Shown: positions 1 through 6,096 of the stretch, in pieces
Position numbering within the stretch: position 1 is the first letter of the stretch
Layout: every line of letters starts with the position of its first letter
From: Thermoflexales bacterium
GTDB lineage: Bacteria > Chloroflexota > Anaerolineae > B4-G1 > SLSP01
Assembly: GCA_007130345.1 (NCBI GenBank)
Contig: SLSP01000048.1
Coordinates: 1 to 6,096, forward strand
Direction of reading: 5' to 3'
DNA length: 6,096 bases
Made by a program: the position numbers and the translations under genes
Notes under the pieces: model-generated
Databases searched by the model: none
What the model saw: the letters and a program-made list of their open reading frames with translations, nothing else
Told to the model about the DNA's origin: nothing

Positions 1-2565
1 AATGGCAACGGCGAGCTGTGGATGCCCGAAGCCGAGTCCCCCAAAAGTGTGAAAATCACCGCGCGCCGTCAACCCGGCGAAGTCTACCTGGAAACTGACA
101 AGGGCGAGCGCAAAGCCACCGGCTCCTATTATACGCCGCAGTACATCGTCGCTTACATCGTCGAGCAGACCCTCGGCCCGCTGGTGGAAAAATGGCGCGG
201 CGAGAATGGCGCGTCCCTCACTGACCAAAATCTGGTGGATGCGGTGCTCAACCTCAAGGTCCTCGATCCCGCGATGGGCAGCGGGCACTTCCTGGTCGAA
301 GCCACCGACTACCTGGCCCGCGTCCTCGCCACCGATCCCCATGTGGAGGCGGACGACGCCGAGGGCGCGGCAGAAAGCGACCTCAATCACTGGCGGCGGC
401 GCGTCGTCGAGCGCTGCATCTATGGCGTGGACAAGAACCCGCTGGCCGTCGAACTCGCCAAACTCAGCTTGTGGCTCACCACCTTCGCCGCCGACAAGCC
501 CCTGGGCTTCCTGGATCACCACCTCAAATGCGGCGATTCCTTGGTCGGTGCGCAGATCGCCGACTTGGAGGAGCAGCCCACAGTGCTGTTGAGCAAAAAG
601 GCCCTGCGCCAGCGCGAAAAAGAAGCCGCGAACGGCGCGGAGCAGTTGGGTCTGGGCCTCTTTGCGGGCGAATTCCACCGCCGCCTGCCGGAAATGCTGC
701 GTGAACTCTTCGCCATTATGGACGCCGAGAGTGCCGATTACGAAGCCGTGCGCGCCAAAGAAGCTGCCCACACCCGCGTCGAGCGTCTCAAAGCCCCGTT
801 CCAGACCATAGCTGACCTCCACACCAGCGCGCACTTTGGCAATACCTACAGCGAGGAAGCGTACAAAGCCGCCTTGCGCGCCATCGGCGAACCGGAGGAG
901 CTTAATGCCCTGTCAGCAGTGCAATCCGCTCAAGCCATCGCCGCCGAGCGCCTATTTTTGCATTGGGAACTGACCTTCCCGGAGATTTTCTTCGATAGGG
1001 CGGGAGTCCCTTTGCCAGAGGAGGCGCAGGGGTTTGACGCGGTGATCGGGAATCCGCCGTATGGGGCAGAGCTTCATCCTCAAGATGTGGACTATCTCAA
1101 GAGTGAGCGTGTGTACACACTCGGTAAACCGGAAACCTATATTTTTTTCACAGAAATAGGTCTGGAACTTGCCAGCAACGCGGGAAGGATCGGGCTGATC
1201 ATCCCTAACGCCTGGCTTACTAATTACTATGGCAAACAGATCCGTGAATTTGTGCTGGAAAGAGCAATCGTGCAAAAGATCGTTAACCTGGAACCGGTGG
1301 GTGTGTTTCAAGAGGCTGTAGTAGATACCATAATGATCATCTTGCAAAAGCAAGAGTGTCTGAAGTCTCGAATGGATAATATGATAGAGGTTTACGAAGC
1401 AGAGGCTCCTGGAAAATTAACAACGCACTTTCTGATTCCACAAAGTCTCTGGATAAAAGATGCTGAACATCTATTCAACATTATGGCTTCTGCGGAAGAA
1501 GTTGTGATTATGCAGAAGATGGAACAGGTAAGCGTTACACTGGGAGAATTGGGGGAATACTCTCAGGGCATCATCCCCTACAAAACACGCGCTGATGCGG
1601 AGAATGACCCTCATTTCTCGAATGTAAAAATAGCTGATGGGTGGAAACCTGCTCTTGAAAGTAGCGATGCTGTACATCGTTACTCGGTGACTTGGGAAGG
1701 ACGATACCTGCATTATGGCAAATGGCTATGGTGTGCTAGAGAACAGAAGTATTTCGAAAGACCCAAGATACTGTTTCATCGACTTAGGAAGAAGCTACCG
1801 CGTCAATTGATAGGGGCTTTTGACGATCAAGGATTGTATAATCGTCATTCGCTATCAAATTACATACTTCACCGCGAGACTGCCTATGATCTCAAATTTG
1901 TTCTCACGATCTTTAATTCTAGACTCGCAAATTATTGGTTTGTTAAAAAATTTGGCCTATTGATGGAAGTTGGAGGCTTCAAGATTCTTCAACTCCCCAT
2001 CCGCCGCATCGACTTCACCACCCCCGCCGAAGAGCGCGATGCCCTGGTTGCTCAGGCCCTCGCCCGCTACGAAGCCGCCCTTGACGGTTCACGTTGGACG
2101 TTTGACGTCATCGAGCAGCCCTCCGACGTTATCCACGACCTCCTCGCTCATCTCGCCGAGCGGATGATCGCGCTCAACCGCCAGAAGCAGCAGCGCGTCG
2201 CCACTTTTACCCTCGACCTCGAAGGCGTTACGGACGCGGACACCTTCGCCAAATTGCAGAAGGGTAAGCAGGGGCGCACCTTGTGGAAAGCTGCCGCTTG
2301 CCGCCCCTATGTCGAGGAGGACAGCTACACAACTCATAGTCTCGAAGAGAGCCTGGCCTGGTCAGAGGACGCCTACAAAGCCTTCGTCAAGAAGCTGGCG
2401 GGCCGCGTTCCCCGTCTCAGCGACCTGATCGCGGTCTACCGCGACCACGCGCCGGAGTACGCCGCGCTGGTGCAGCGCATCGCCGCCACGGAGCGCATCA
2501 TCGACCAGATTGTGTATCAGTTGTATGGGCTGACTGAAGAAGAAATCGCGCTCGTCGAAGCGTAA
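1..2565 (+). CDS. Eco57I/TaqI-type N6-adenine DNA methyltransferase, probably type IIG restriction-modification enzyme (5' end outside window)
   Basis: Transfers a methyl group from S-adenosylmethionine to adenine N6 at a specific DNA site. The frame is open from base 1 (N-G-N-G-E-L-W precede the first Met at 22), so that Met is probably internal. Numbering from it: motif X-like GSYYTPQYI (34-42), SAM-binding DPAMGSGHF (82-90), IYGVDKNPLAVELA acidic loop (133-146), GDSLVG (171-176), catalytic NPPY (344-347) and GRIGLIIPNAWL (388-399). Motif X before I and IV, with recognition sequence at the C-terminus, is gamma-class order. Residues from about 450 to 655 look like a TaqI-type specificity region. 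The end is helical and closes with IIDQIVYQLYGLTEEE, typical of this family. No nuclease motif is visible; in type IIG enzymes a PD-(D/E)XK domain would be N-terminal, outside this window. A DISARM- or BREX-like methylase is the alternative, but no partner gene is seen downstream. Residues from about 355 to 655 are encoded by much lower-GC DNA. Confidence 0.93.
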   Translation, partial: NGNGELWMPEAESPKSVKITARRQPGEVYLETDKGERKATGSYYTPQYIVAYIVEQTLGPLVEKWRGENGASLTDQNLVDAVLNLKVLDPAMGSGHFLVEATDYLARVLATDPHVEADDAEGAAESDLNHWRRRVVERCIYGVDKNPLAVELAKLSLWLTTFAADKPLGFLDHHLKCGDSLVGAQIADLEEQPTVLLSKKALRQREKEAANGAEQLGLGLFAGEFHRRLPEMLRELFAIMDAESADYEAVRAKEAAHTRVERLKAPFQTIADLHTSAHFGNTYSEEAYKAALRAIGEPEELNALSAVQSAQAIAAERLFLHWELTFPEIFFDRAGVPLPEEAQGFDAVIGNPPYGAELHPQDVDYLKSERVYTLGKPETYIFFTEIGLELASNAGRIGLIIPNAWLTNYYGKQIREFVLERAIVQKIVNLEPVGVFQEAVVDTIMIILQKQECLKSRMDNMIEVYEAEAPGKLTTHFLIPQSLWIKDAEHLFNIMASAEEVVIMQKMEQVSVTLGELGEYSQGIIPYKTRADAENDPHFSNVKIADGWKPALESSDAVHRYSVTWEGRYLHYGKWLWCAREQKYFERPKILFHRLRKKLPRQLIGAFDDQGLYNRHSLSNYILHRETAYDLKFVLTIFNSRLANYWFVKKFGLLMEVGGFKILQLPIRRIDFTTPAEERDALVAQALARYEAALDGSRWTFDVIEQPSDVIHDLLAHLAERMIALNRQKQQRVATFTLDLEGVTDADTFAKLQKGKQGRTLWKAAACRPYVEEDSYTTHSLEESLAWSEDAYKAFVKKLAGRVPRLSDLIAVYRDHAPEYAALVQRIAATERIIDQIVYQLYGLTEEEIALVEA

Positions 2566-2607
2566 CGGGGTAGCCCCATCAGCCCGGCATCGCGCCCAAG
2601 ATGGCGC

Positions 2608-2636
2608 TTGCAAATATAGCAAATTCGTGGTACTCT
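2608..2636 (+). promoter_or_regulatory. Possible sigma-70-type promoter for the two-helix membrane protein
   Basis: TTGCAA (2608-2613) is followed after 17 bases by TACTCT (2631-2636) in an AT-rich patch of an otherwise GC-rich sequence, 40 bases before the start codon at 2677. The -35 match is fair and the -10 match is poor. An alternative -10, TATACA at 2639-2644, has no correctly spaced -35. The 111-base gap after the methylase also suggests separate transcription of the next gene. This is inference only. Confidence 0.25.
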
Positions 2637-2663
2637 TTTATACAAACGACCCCCATCCTAATC

Positions 2664-2670
2664 AAGGGAG
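2664..2670 (+). promoter_or_regulatory. Ribosome binding site
   Basis: AAGGGAG lies six bases before the ATG at 2677. It supports that start over the in-window alternative in another frame beginning at 2601. Confidence 0.75.
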
Positions 2671-2676
2671 CTATCT

Positions 2677-3864
2677 ATGAAAGCCATTTCCAATATCATC
2701 AACACTGTTTTAGCCAAAGTTGTCACCGCCTTCGCGCAAGTGATGGTAAAATTCCAGCCCATCTGGGATCAATACCAGTTTCTCATCACCCTGGGCGGCG
2801 GATTCCTCATTGGCCTGATCATCGGCTGGTTCCTGCTCGGCTACGGCCTGTTCCCCGTGCAGTGGTCTAACGCTTCGCCCGCCCACATGCGCGCGGATTT
2901 CCGCGCGTATTACCTCTCGGATGTGGCGGAAGATTATCGCATGACGGGAGATACGCGGGCGGCCTACTTGCGGCTCTTTGGTCAAGATGACGACTACAAG
3001 CTGGCAAGAGACTGGCCGTGGGTCAGGGATGAGGATACGCTGAACACCCACATTGAGGATGCCATTATCGCCTCCAGAAGTCAGGCCCTCAATCCCGGAG
3101 GACATCACATTGACGCCGAAGCCCTAGAAATCCTCCGCGCGAATCTCCCCAACATCATTCGAGAAGTTCGTGAAGCTCCCCTCACTCCCGTTGATGGAGA
3201 ACCGGTCACAAGAGGCACATCCGTATTCCTTATCGTTTTTGTATTAGCCCTCCTGGCACTGGGTATAGGCGCGGTTGTCTGGTTTATGTTCGGCCCAGGG
3301 AAAAAGGCGACGCCGGATACCGGCAAGGCGGTCACGTCCGCGCGTCCCGGCGCGGCACCAGGCGATGTGGGCCTGGTAGATGTCGGCGAACCTCCCGTCA
3401 AGTCCTTCAACACGCCCTATGTGTTAGGCGATGACTACTTCGACCCCTCCTTCAGCATTGAAGTCGGTCCGGATTTCCTGGGCGAGTGCGGGGTGGGGAT
3501 CTCGGAAACGCTCGGCGCGGGCGATCCCAAGAAGGTCACGGCGTTCGAGGCGTGGCTCTTCGACAAGAGCGACATCCGCACCATCACCACCGTGATGGCT
3601 TCGGAATACGCCTACAACGACCCCGACCTGCGCGCCAAGCTAGAGCCAAAAGGCGATCTGGTGGAACTCAAGCCGGGGCTGGAAGTGATGCTGGAAACCA
3701 CCGCGCTGCGCGTCAAAGTCACCATCACCGATATGGAATACGCTCAGGGCAACCTCCCGCCCAACAGCTTTCTCCAGAAAGTCACCTTCGAATTGGAGGC
3801 GTGGGTCAAGGAAACTGAAGGCGCGGCCCCCGACATCGAGTATCCCGATTTTGATGTGAGTTGA
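2677..3864 (+). CDS. Two-helix membrane protein of unknown function
   Basis: I do not recognise a named family, although the C-terminal half resembles uncharacterised proteins I associate with Chloroflexota (recollection, not a search). The 395 residues read as: a short amphipathic, lysine-bearing N-terminus (1-30); a first membrane helix (about 36-59, GGGFLIGLIIGWFLLGYG core); an acidic loop (60-181) with a predicted helical DFRAYYLSDVAEDYRM stretch; a second helix (about 182-206); a Pro/Gly/Ala-rich linker (207-240); and a C-terminal domain (about 245-395) of predicted strands containing GECGVGISETLG, FEAWLFDKSDIRT and LRVKVTITDMEY. Basic residues at the N-terminus and just after helix two (GKK) suggest both ends are cytoplasmic and the loop is external. 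The start is set by a good ribosome binding site. It lies 111 bases after the methylase and is probably a separate transcript. Strong coding character throughout makes the gene itself secure; its job is unknown. Confidence 0.88.
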   Translation: MKAISNIINTVLAKVVTAFAQVMVKFQPIWDQYQFLITLGGGFLIGLIIGWFLLGYGLFPVQWSNASPAHMRADFRAYYLSDVAEDYRMTGDTRAAYLRLFGQDDDYKLARDWPWVRDEDTLNTHIEDAIIASRSQALNPGGHHIDAEALEILRANLPNIIREVREAPLTPVDGEPVTRGTSVFLIVFVLALLALGIGAVVWFMFGPGKKATPDTGKAVTSARPGAAPGDVGLVDVGEPPVKSFNTPYVLGDDYFDPSFSIEVGPDFLGECGVGISETLGAGDPKKVTAFEAWLFDKSDIRTITTVMASEYAYNDPDLRAKLEPKGDLVELKPGLEVMLETTALRVKVTITDMEYAQGNLPPNSFLQKVTFELEAWVKETEGAAPDIEYPDFDVS

Positions 3865-3884
3865 GTATTTGGCAAAAGTTTTGG

Positions 3885-3912
3885 GACTTGAGGAAGGACG
3901 CCTCCTCAAGTC
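3885..3912 (+). terminator. Hairpin just after the membrane-protein gene, possible weak terminator
   Basis: GACTTGAGGA (3885-3894) and TCCTCAAGTC (3903-3912) are exact reverse complements around an 8-base loop. The stem extends by a G-U and a G-C pair on the outside. It begins 21 bases after the stop at 3864, where a terminator is expected. The following bases, TCTCTTGT, are only a poor T-run and the stem is about half GC, so it may instead be an RNA-stabilising 3' hairpin. Confidence 0.45.
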
Positions 3913-3933
3913 TCTTGTCCATACTCGACGACC

Positions 3934-4119
3934 GCGTGGGGTCTCTGGTGCTTCCCCGCCGAAGGCGTTGGCAAAGGCATACTCGGCCTTATCTGCGCGA
4001 TATACGCATTCGTCTGGGGATGGCAATGCAAAGACGAGCATAATTTACAGACCATTATGACGGTTTGGTCTGCTCTGATTGTAGCGGGTATACTTTTCAG
4101 CGCGCTGCAAGGCCTCTAA
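3934..4119 (+). pseudogene. Start-less remnant of a small two-helix membrane protein
   Basis: In the frame of the preceding gene, after in-frame stops at 3862 and 3889, the sequence is open to a TAA at 4117-4119. From about 3934 it reads like a real integral membrane protein: WGLWCFPAEGVGKG, then a helix GILGLICAIYAFVWGW, a short polar loop QCKDEHNLQT, and a second helix IMTVWSALIVAGILFSALQGL ending at the stop. No ATG, GTG or TTG occurs in this frame between the stop at 3889 and the ATG at 4057, which would leave only 20 residues, and no ribosome binding site fits. The beginning has therefore been lost by deletion or frameshift, or a sequencing error hides it. A TTG at 3861 overlapping the upstream stop opens another frame that could once have joined it. 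The family is not identified. Loop-and-helix composition argues against chance; the exact left edge is uncertain. Confidence 0.5.
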
Positions 4120-4142
4120 AAATCCATCAGCCACTCACGATA

Positions 4143-4173
4143 AACCGGCCTGGGGAAATCCCCCAGGCCGGTT
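4143..4173. terminator. Strong, probably bidirectional intrinsic terminator
   Basis: A 13-bp perfect stem, AACCGGCCTGGGG (4143-4155) with CCCCAGGCCGGTT (4161-4173), closes a 5-base AAATC loop. On the + strand the stem runs into TTCTTTGTG. On the - strand it ends in GGTTTATCG, 20 bases beyond the stop of the VanW gene. It sits between convergent genes, so it likely stops transcription from both sides, with the better T-run on the + strand. Confidence 0.85.
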
Positions 4174-4193
4174 CTTTGTGAGAAACACCCGCG

Positions 4194-5996
4194 TTACGGC
4201 TCCGGCGTGATGACCTCCGCATTCGGGGGCGGGACAAAGCCCGGCCCATATTGATACCGCGCCGGCCAGGGAACGAAGTTGCTGATGAAGGTGTCCTCGT
4301 GGAGTATCTGCCCCTCGGCGTCGCGCACGATGCGCCCCAACCGCGCGTTGAGGCCCTGCACTGGATTCTCCACCTGCACCAGCGCGCCCGCCGCCAGATC
4401 GGGATTGTACTCGTACACCGGCGGCCCCGGCGGGATGCGCTCGCCCCACGTTGGCCCGATCTGCTCGACCTCGCGGTCCGTGTCGGTGCTGTAGAAGATA
4501 AACCGCGTCCGCGCGCGCGCCGCGTCCACCTCGGTTTGGATCAACAGGTAGTGTTCCGTATCATTGACGAAGCGAAAATCCACTATTGGCGAGTAAATCG
4601 TCGCGTCGAAGCCGGGGCCAAAGCCCCCCAGTTCGTAGAATCCCACCCGATAGGCGTGCGGCCACCGCTCCACAATCGGGTATCCAGCATAGAAAGCCGC
4701 GCGGAAGGCCGTCGTGGAGACCTGACAGATGCCCCCGCCCACGCCCTGCACCGTGCGATTGCCGATGATGACAAAGGACTGATCGTAACCCGCGTCCGGC
4801 GACACCTCGCCCAGATGCTCATTGAAGGAGAAGGTCTCGCCCGGCGCGATGAGCACCCCATCGAACTTGGACGCGCCCAGGCGGATGTTGCGGTCTCGCG
4901 CCGAGGACGAGCCGGTAAAGTAGGATTCGCCTACGGCAATCACTTCACGGATACCCAAATCCTCGGCAGAAACGGTATCCAGTAACTCCGGTAACGTCTC
5001 GCGCGTGACCAGCGGCACAAAGTGCTCGCCGGTCTGGAGGCGCGTGTTGATGCGTTCAATGGACGCGGCCACATCCACCTCGCGCCCCACCACGCTTGGC
5101 CGGATGGGCGAGAGGGTCATTGTATCCGGGTCGAACTCAAACGCCGCGTTCTGCGGTTCGCGGTACAGAGCCATCGCCAGCGGGCCGAGGGTATCCGCCA
5201 AAGCCGCTTCATCCAACGCCACCAGAATCTGCTCCTCCGCCACGCGGATGCGGAGCATCCCGGCCATGACTTCTGGCGAAAGCGTCCACGGGCCGGGATC
5301 GCCTTCACGGGGATCGGACACGAGCAGTTGCAGAGGGCGGGACAAGATCGCCTCGGCGGTGCCGAGCGCCTGGCTGGCCGCTTCATCGGTCACGCGCGGC
5401 GGCAATTCCGTGATGACCAGGGCGCGCTCTATCGGTTCCAGGGCGTGCAGCGCGGGCAGCAGAAGCTCCAGGGTCTCCGTCACCTCGACCCGGCGCCCGA
5501 GGCCGCCGGCATCCAGCCGCAGTTCTGCGCCGCGCAACGTCACGCCAGCATCCACCGCCGCGCGGTCGATCTCGGCGGCGATGGCGCTGAGGCGCACATG
5601 CGCCGGTTGCGGATTCCAGGTGAGTACCGGGGACAGTCGCCGCCCCTCCAACAAGATGTCGATCCGCTCGCGCCACGCCTGAGTCATTTCTTCCGCACGC
5701 CCCGGCGCGAAGGCCCGCGCCAACGTCGCCTCGGTATCTACTGCCATCCCCAAATCCGCCGGAGAGAAGGCCCATCGCTGCCCTTCTGGCCCCACCAGCA
5801 CGATGTTCGGATGGCGCAGGCCCAGGCCCGTCTCCAGATACGGGCGCGCAGCCTCCGGCTCCATCCCGCCCACTGCTACATCCCACACCCAGACGCCGGG
5901 GATGATGCGGTGCTCCATCCCCGCGCCCAAAGCCCAGACGCCAACCAGAGCCGCCAGCACCAGAACTACGGCAATGAACAAACCTAATCGTTGCAT
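4194..5996 (-). CDS. VanW-family cell-wall protein with peptidoglycan-binding-like repeats (YoaR-like)
   Basis: This is a 600-residue exported or membrane-anchored protein that probably acts at the cell wall; the biochemical role of VanW domains is not established. Residues 1-26 form a signal anchor (MQRLGLF, then a Val/Leu/Ala-rich helix). IIPGVWVWDVAVGGMEPEAA (31-50) is the usual opening of a PF12229-type peptidoglycan-binding-like repeat. A first repeat spans about 30-200 and a second about 215-330. The VanW domain follows (about 365-490), with RDRNIRLGASKFDG, APGETFSFNEHLG and the hallmark GVGGGICQVSTTAF (418-431). The tail (about 505-580) has the G5-like pattern ALVQVENPVQG through GQILHEDTFISNF. 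Order and length match Bacillus YoaR-type proteins. The ATG at 5996 is preferred over a TTG at 6026 because a Shine-Dalgarno sequence precedes it and the signal helix then begins at once. No vanA/B-type resistance genes are nearby, so this is not evidence of glycopeptide resistance. It is convergent with the other genes. Confidence 0.93.
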   Translation of the reverse strand: MQRLGLFIAVVLVLAALVGVWALGAGMEHRIIPGVWVWDVAVGGMEPEAARPYLETGLGLRHPNIVLVGPEGQRWAFSPADLGMAVDTEATLARAFAPGRAEEMTQAWRERIDILLEGRRLSPVLTWNPQPAHVRLSAIAAEIDRAAVDAGVTLRGAELRLDAGGLGRRVEVTETLELLLPALHALEPIERALVITELPPRVTDEAASQALGTAEAILSRPLQLLVSDPREGDPGPWTLSPEVMAGMLRIRVAEEQILVALDEAALADTLGPLAMALYREPQNAAFEFDPDTMTLSPIRPSVVGREVDVAASIERINTRLQTGEHFVPLVTRETLPELLDTVSAEDLGIREVIAVGESYFTGSSSARDRNIRLGASKFDGVLIAPGETFSFNEHLGEVSPDAGYDQSFVIIGNRTVQGVGGGICQVSTTAFRAAFYAGYPIVERWPHAYRVGFYELGGFGPGFDATIYSPIVDFRFVNDTEHYLLIQTEVDAARARTRFIFYSTDTDREVEQIGPTWGERIPPGPPVYEYNPDLAAGALVQVENPVQGLNARLGRIVRDAEGQILHEDTFISNFVPWPARYQYGPGFVPPPNAEVITPEP

Positions 5997-5998
5997 AT

Positions 5999-6006
5999 CC
6001 CACCTC
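5999..6006 (-). promoter_or_regulatory. Ribosome binding site that sets the VanW gene start
   Basis: On the - strand GAGGTGGG is followed by AT and then the ATG at 5996. The spacing from GAGGTG is four bases, short but usable. The upstream TTG at 6026 has no comparable purine-rich site, and starting there would add ten polar residues before the signal helix. Confidence 0.65.
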
Positions 6007-6034
6007 GCTGTCTCACAATAAACCAAGCCATCCC

Positions 6035-6040
6035 ACTATA
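6035..6040 (-). promoter_or_regulatory. Possible -10 box for the VanW gene
   Basis: TATAGT on the - strand matches five of six consensus bases and lies 38 bases upstream of the ATG at 5996, in an AT-rich stretch. No convincing -35 occurs 16-18 bases further upstream; TGGTGA with a 19-base gap is the nearest. The call is tentative. Confidence 0.3.
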
Positions 6041-6060
6041 CTAAACGCACGCTAAAAATT

Positions 6061-6090
6061 CACCACAGAGACACGGAGAACACAGAGAAA
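6061..6090. repeat. CACAGAGA-type tandem motif, probable dispersed repeat
   Basis: Three imperfect units lie head to tail: CACAGAGA (6064-6071), CACGGAGAA (6072-6080) and CACAGAGAAA (6081-6090), preceded by CAC. The motif is strongly purine/pyrimidine-biased on one strand. It resembles a short element I recall as scattered through intergenic regions of many environmental bacterial genomes (recollection, not a search). It sits directly upstream of the possible VanW promoter. Its role is unknown. Confidence 0.55.
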
Positions 6091-6096
6091 CCCGCG

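Noticed and set aside
2592..2607. GCGCC/GGCGC hairpin after the methyltransferase gene as a terminator
   Set aside because: Only five base pairs with a 6-base loop, followed by TTGCAAAT rather than a T-run. A GGGG/CCCC stem at 2567-2577 is also too short.
3861..4043. TTG-started 60-codon frame overlapping the stop of the membrane-protein gene, and a similar frame at 3869-4060
   Set aside because: Both have Arg-rich, non-domain-like translations over 3940-4040, where a third frame clearly encodes membrane helices. No Shine-Dalgarno spacing was convincing. At most the first 25 codons of the 3861 frame could be the lost beginning of the remnant.
4048..4072. CAGACCA/TGGTCTG inverted repeat
   Set aside because: A 7-bp stem with an 11-base loop inside the membrane-protein remnant. 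This is likely by chance and has no regulatory context.
4251..4985. Long open frame on the + strand opposite the VanW gene
   Set aside because: It lies wholly within a confidently identified gene on the other strand, has low-complexity Arg/His/Pro-rich composition and no recognisable domain. GC-rich antisense frames are often open.
5022..5987. 321-codon + strand frame and overlapping 5005-5682 frame
   Set aside because: Both are antisense shadows of the VanW gene, rich in Arg, Ser, His and Gln without domain pattern.
4194..5996. Vancomycin-resistance function for the VanW protein
   Set aside because: VanW-domain proteins are widespread without resistance, and no vanH, ligase, vanX or two-component genes are in the window.
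1..6096. tRNA, rRNA, CRISPR array, insertion sequence or attachment site
   Set aside because: No cloverleaf-like segment, regularly spaced direct repeats, transposase motif or terminal inverted repeats were found by eye on either strand.

Overview
The window most likely comes from a GC-rich bacterium, probably Chloroflexota (Anaerolineae-like). That assignment rests on overall style only: high GC, a VanW/peptidoglycan-binding protein of the kind common in Gram-positive-type lineages, and a two-helix membrane protein resembling uncharacterised Chloroflexota proteins. No marker gene confirms it.

Layout. (1) 1-2565, + strand: the 3' part of a large Eco57I/TaqI-type N6-adenine DNA methyltransferase, either the modification half of a type IIG/IIL restriction-modification enzyme or a related defence methylase. 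Its reading frame is open at base 1, so the true N-terminus lies upstream. Its middle third (about 1080-1985), from just after the catalytic NPPY motif through the target-recognition region, is far lower in GC than both flanks. (2) 2566-2676: a short spacer with a possible promoter and a clear ribosome binding site. (3) 2677-3864, + strand: a 395-residue membrane protein of unknown function with two helices, an external loop and a large C-terminal domain. (4) 3865-4193: a gap without an intact gene. It holds a 10-bp perfect hairpin just after the preceding stop, a start-less remnant of a small two-helix membrane protein (open in one frame up to a stop at 4119), and a strong GC-rich hairpin at 4143-4173 that probably terminates transcription from both sides. 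(5) 4194-5996, - strand: a complete VanW-family exported or membrane-anchored cell-wall protein (YoaR-like architecture), best started at the ATG at 5996. (6) 5997-6096: its upstream region, with a Shine-Dalgarno site, a possible -10 box and a CACAGAGA-type tandem motif that looks like a dispersed genomic repeat.

The genes do not form an obvious shared pathway. The methylase is a genome-defence or modification gene, the second gene probably has its own promoter, and the VanW gene is convergent to both. I do not see a clearly new multi-gene system. The best leads are the mosaic target-recognition segment of the methylase, the broken membrane gene in the gap, and the uncharacterised two-helix protein.
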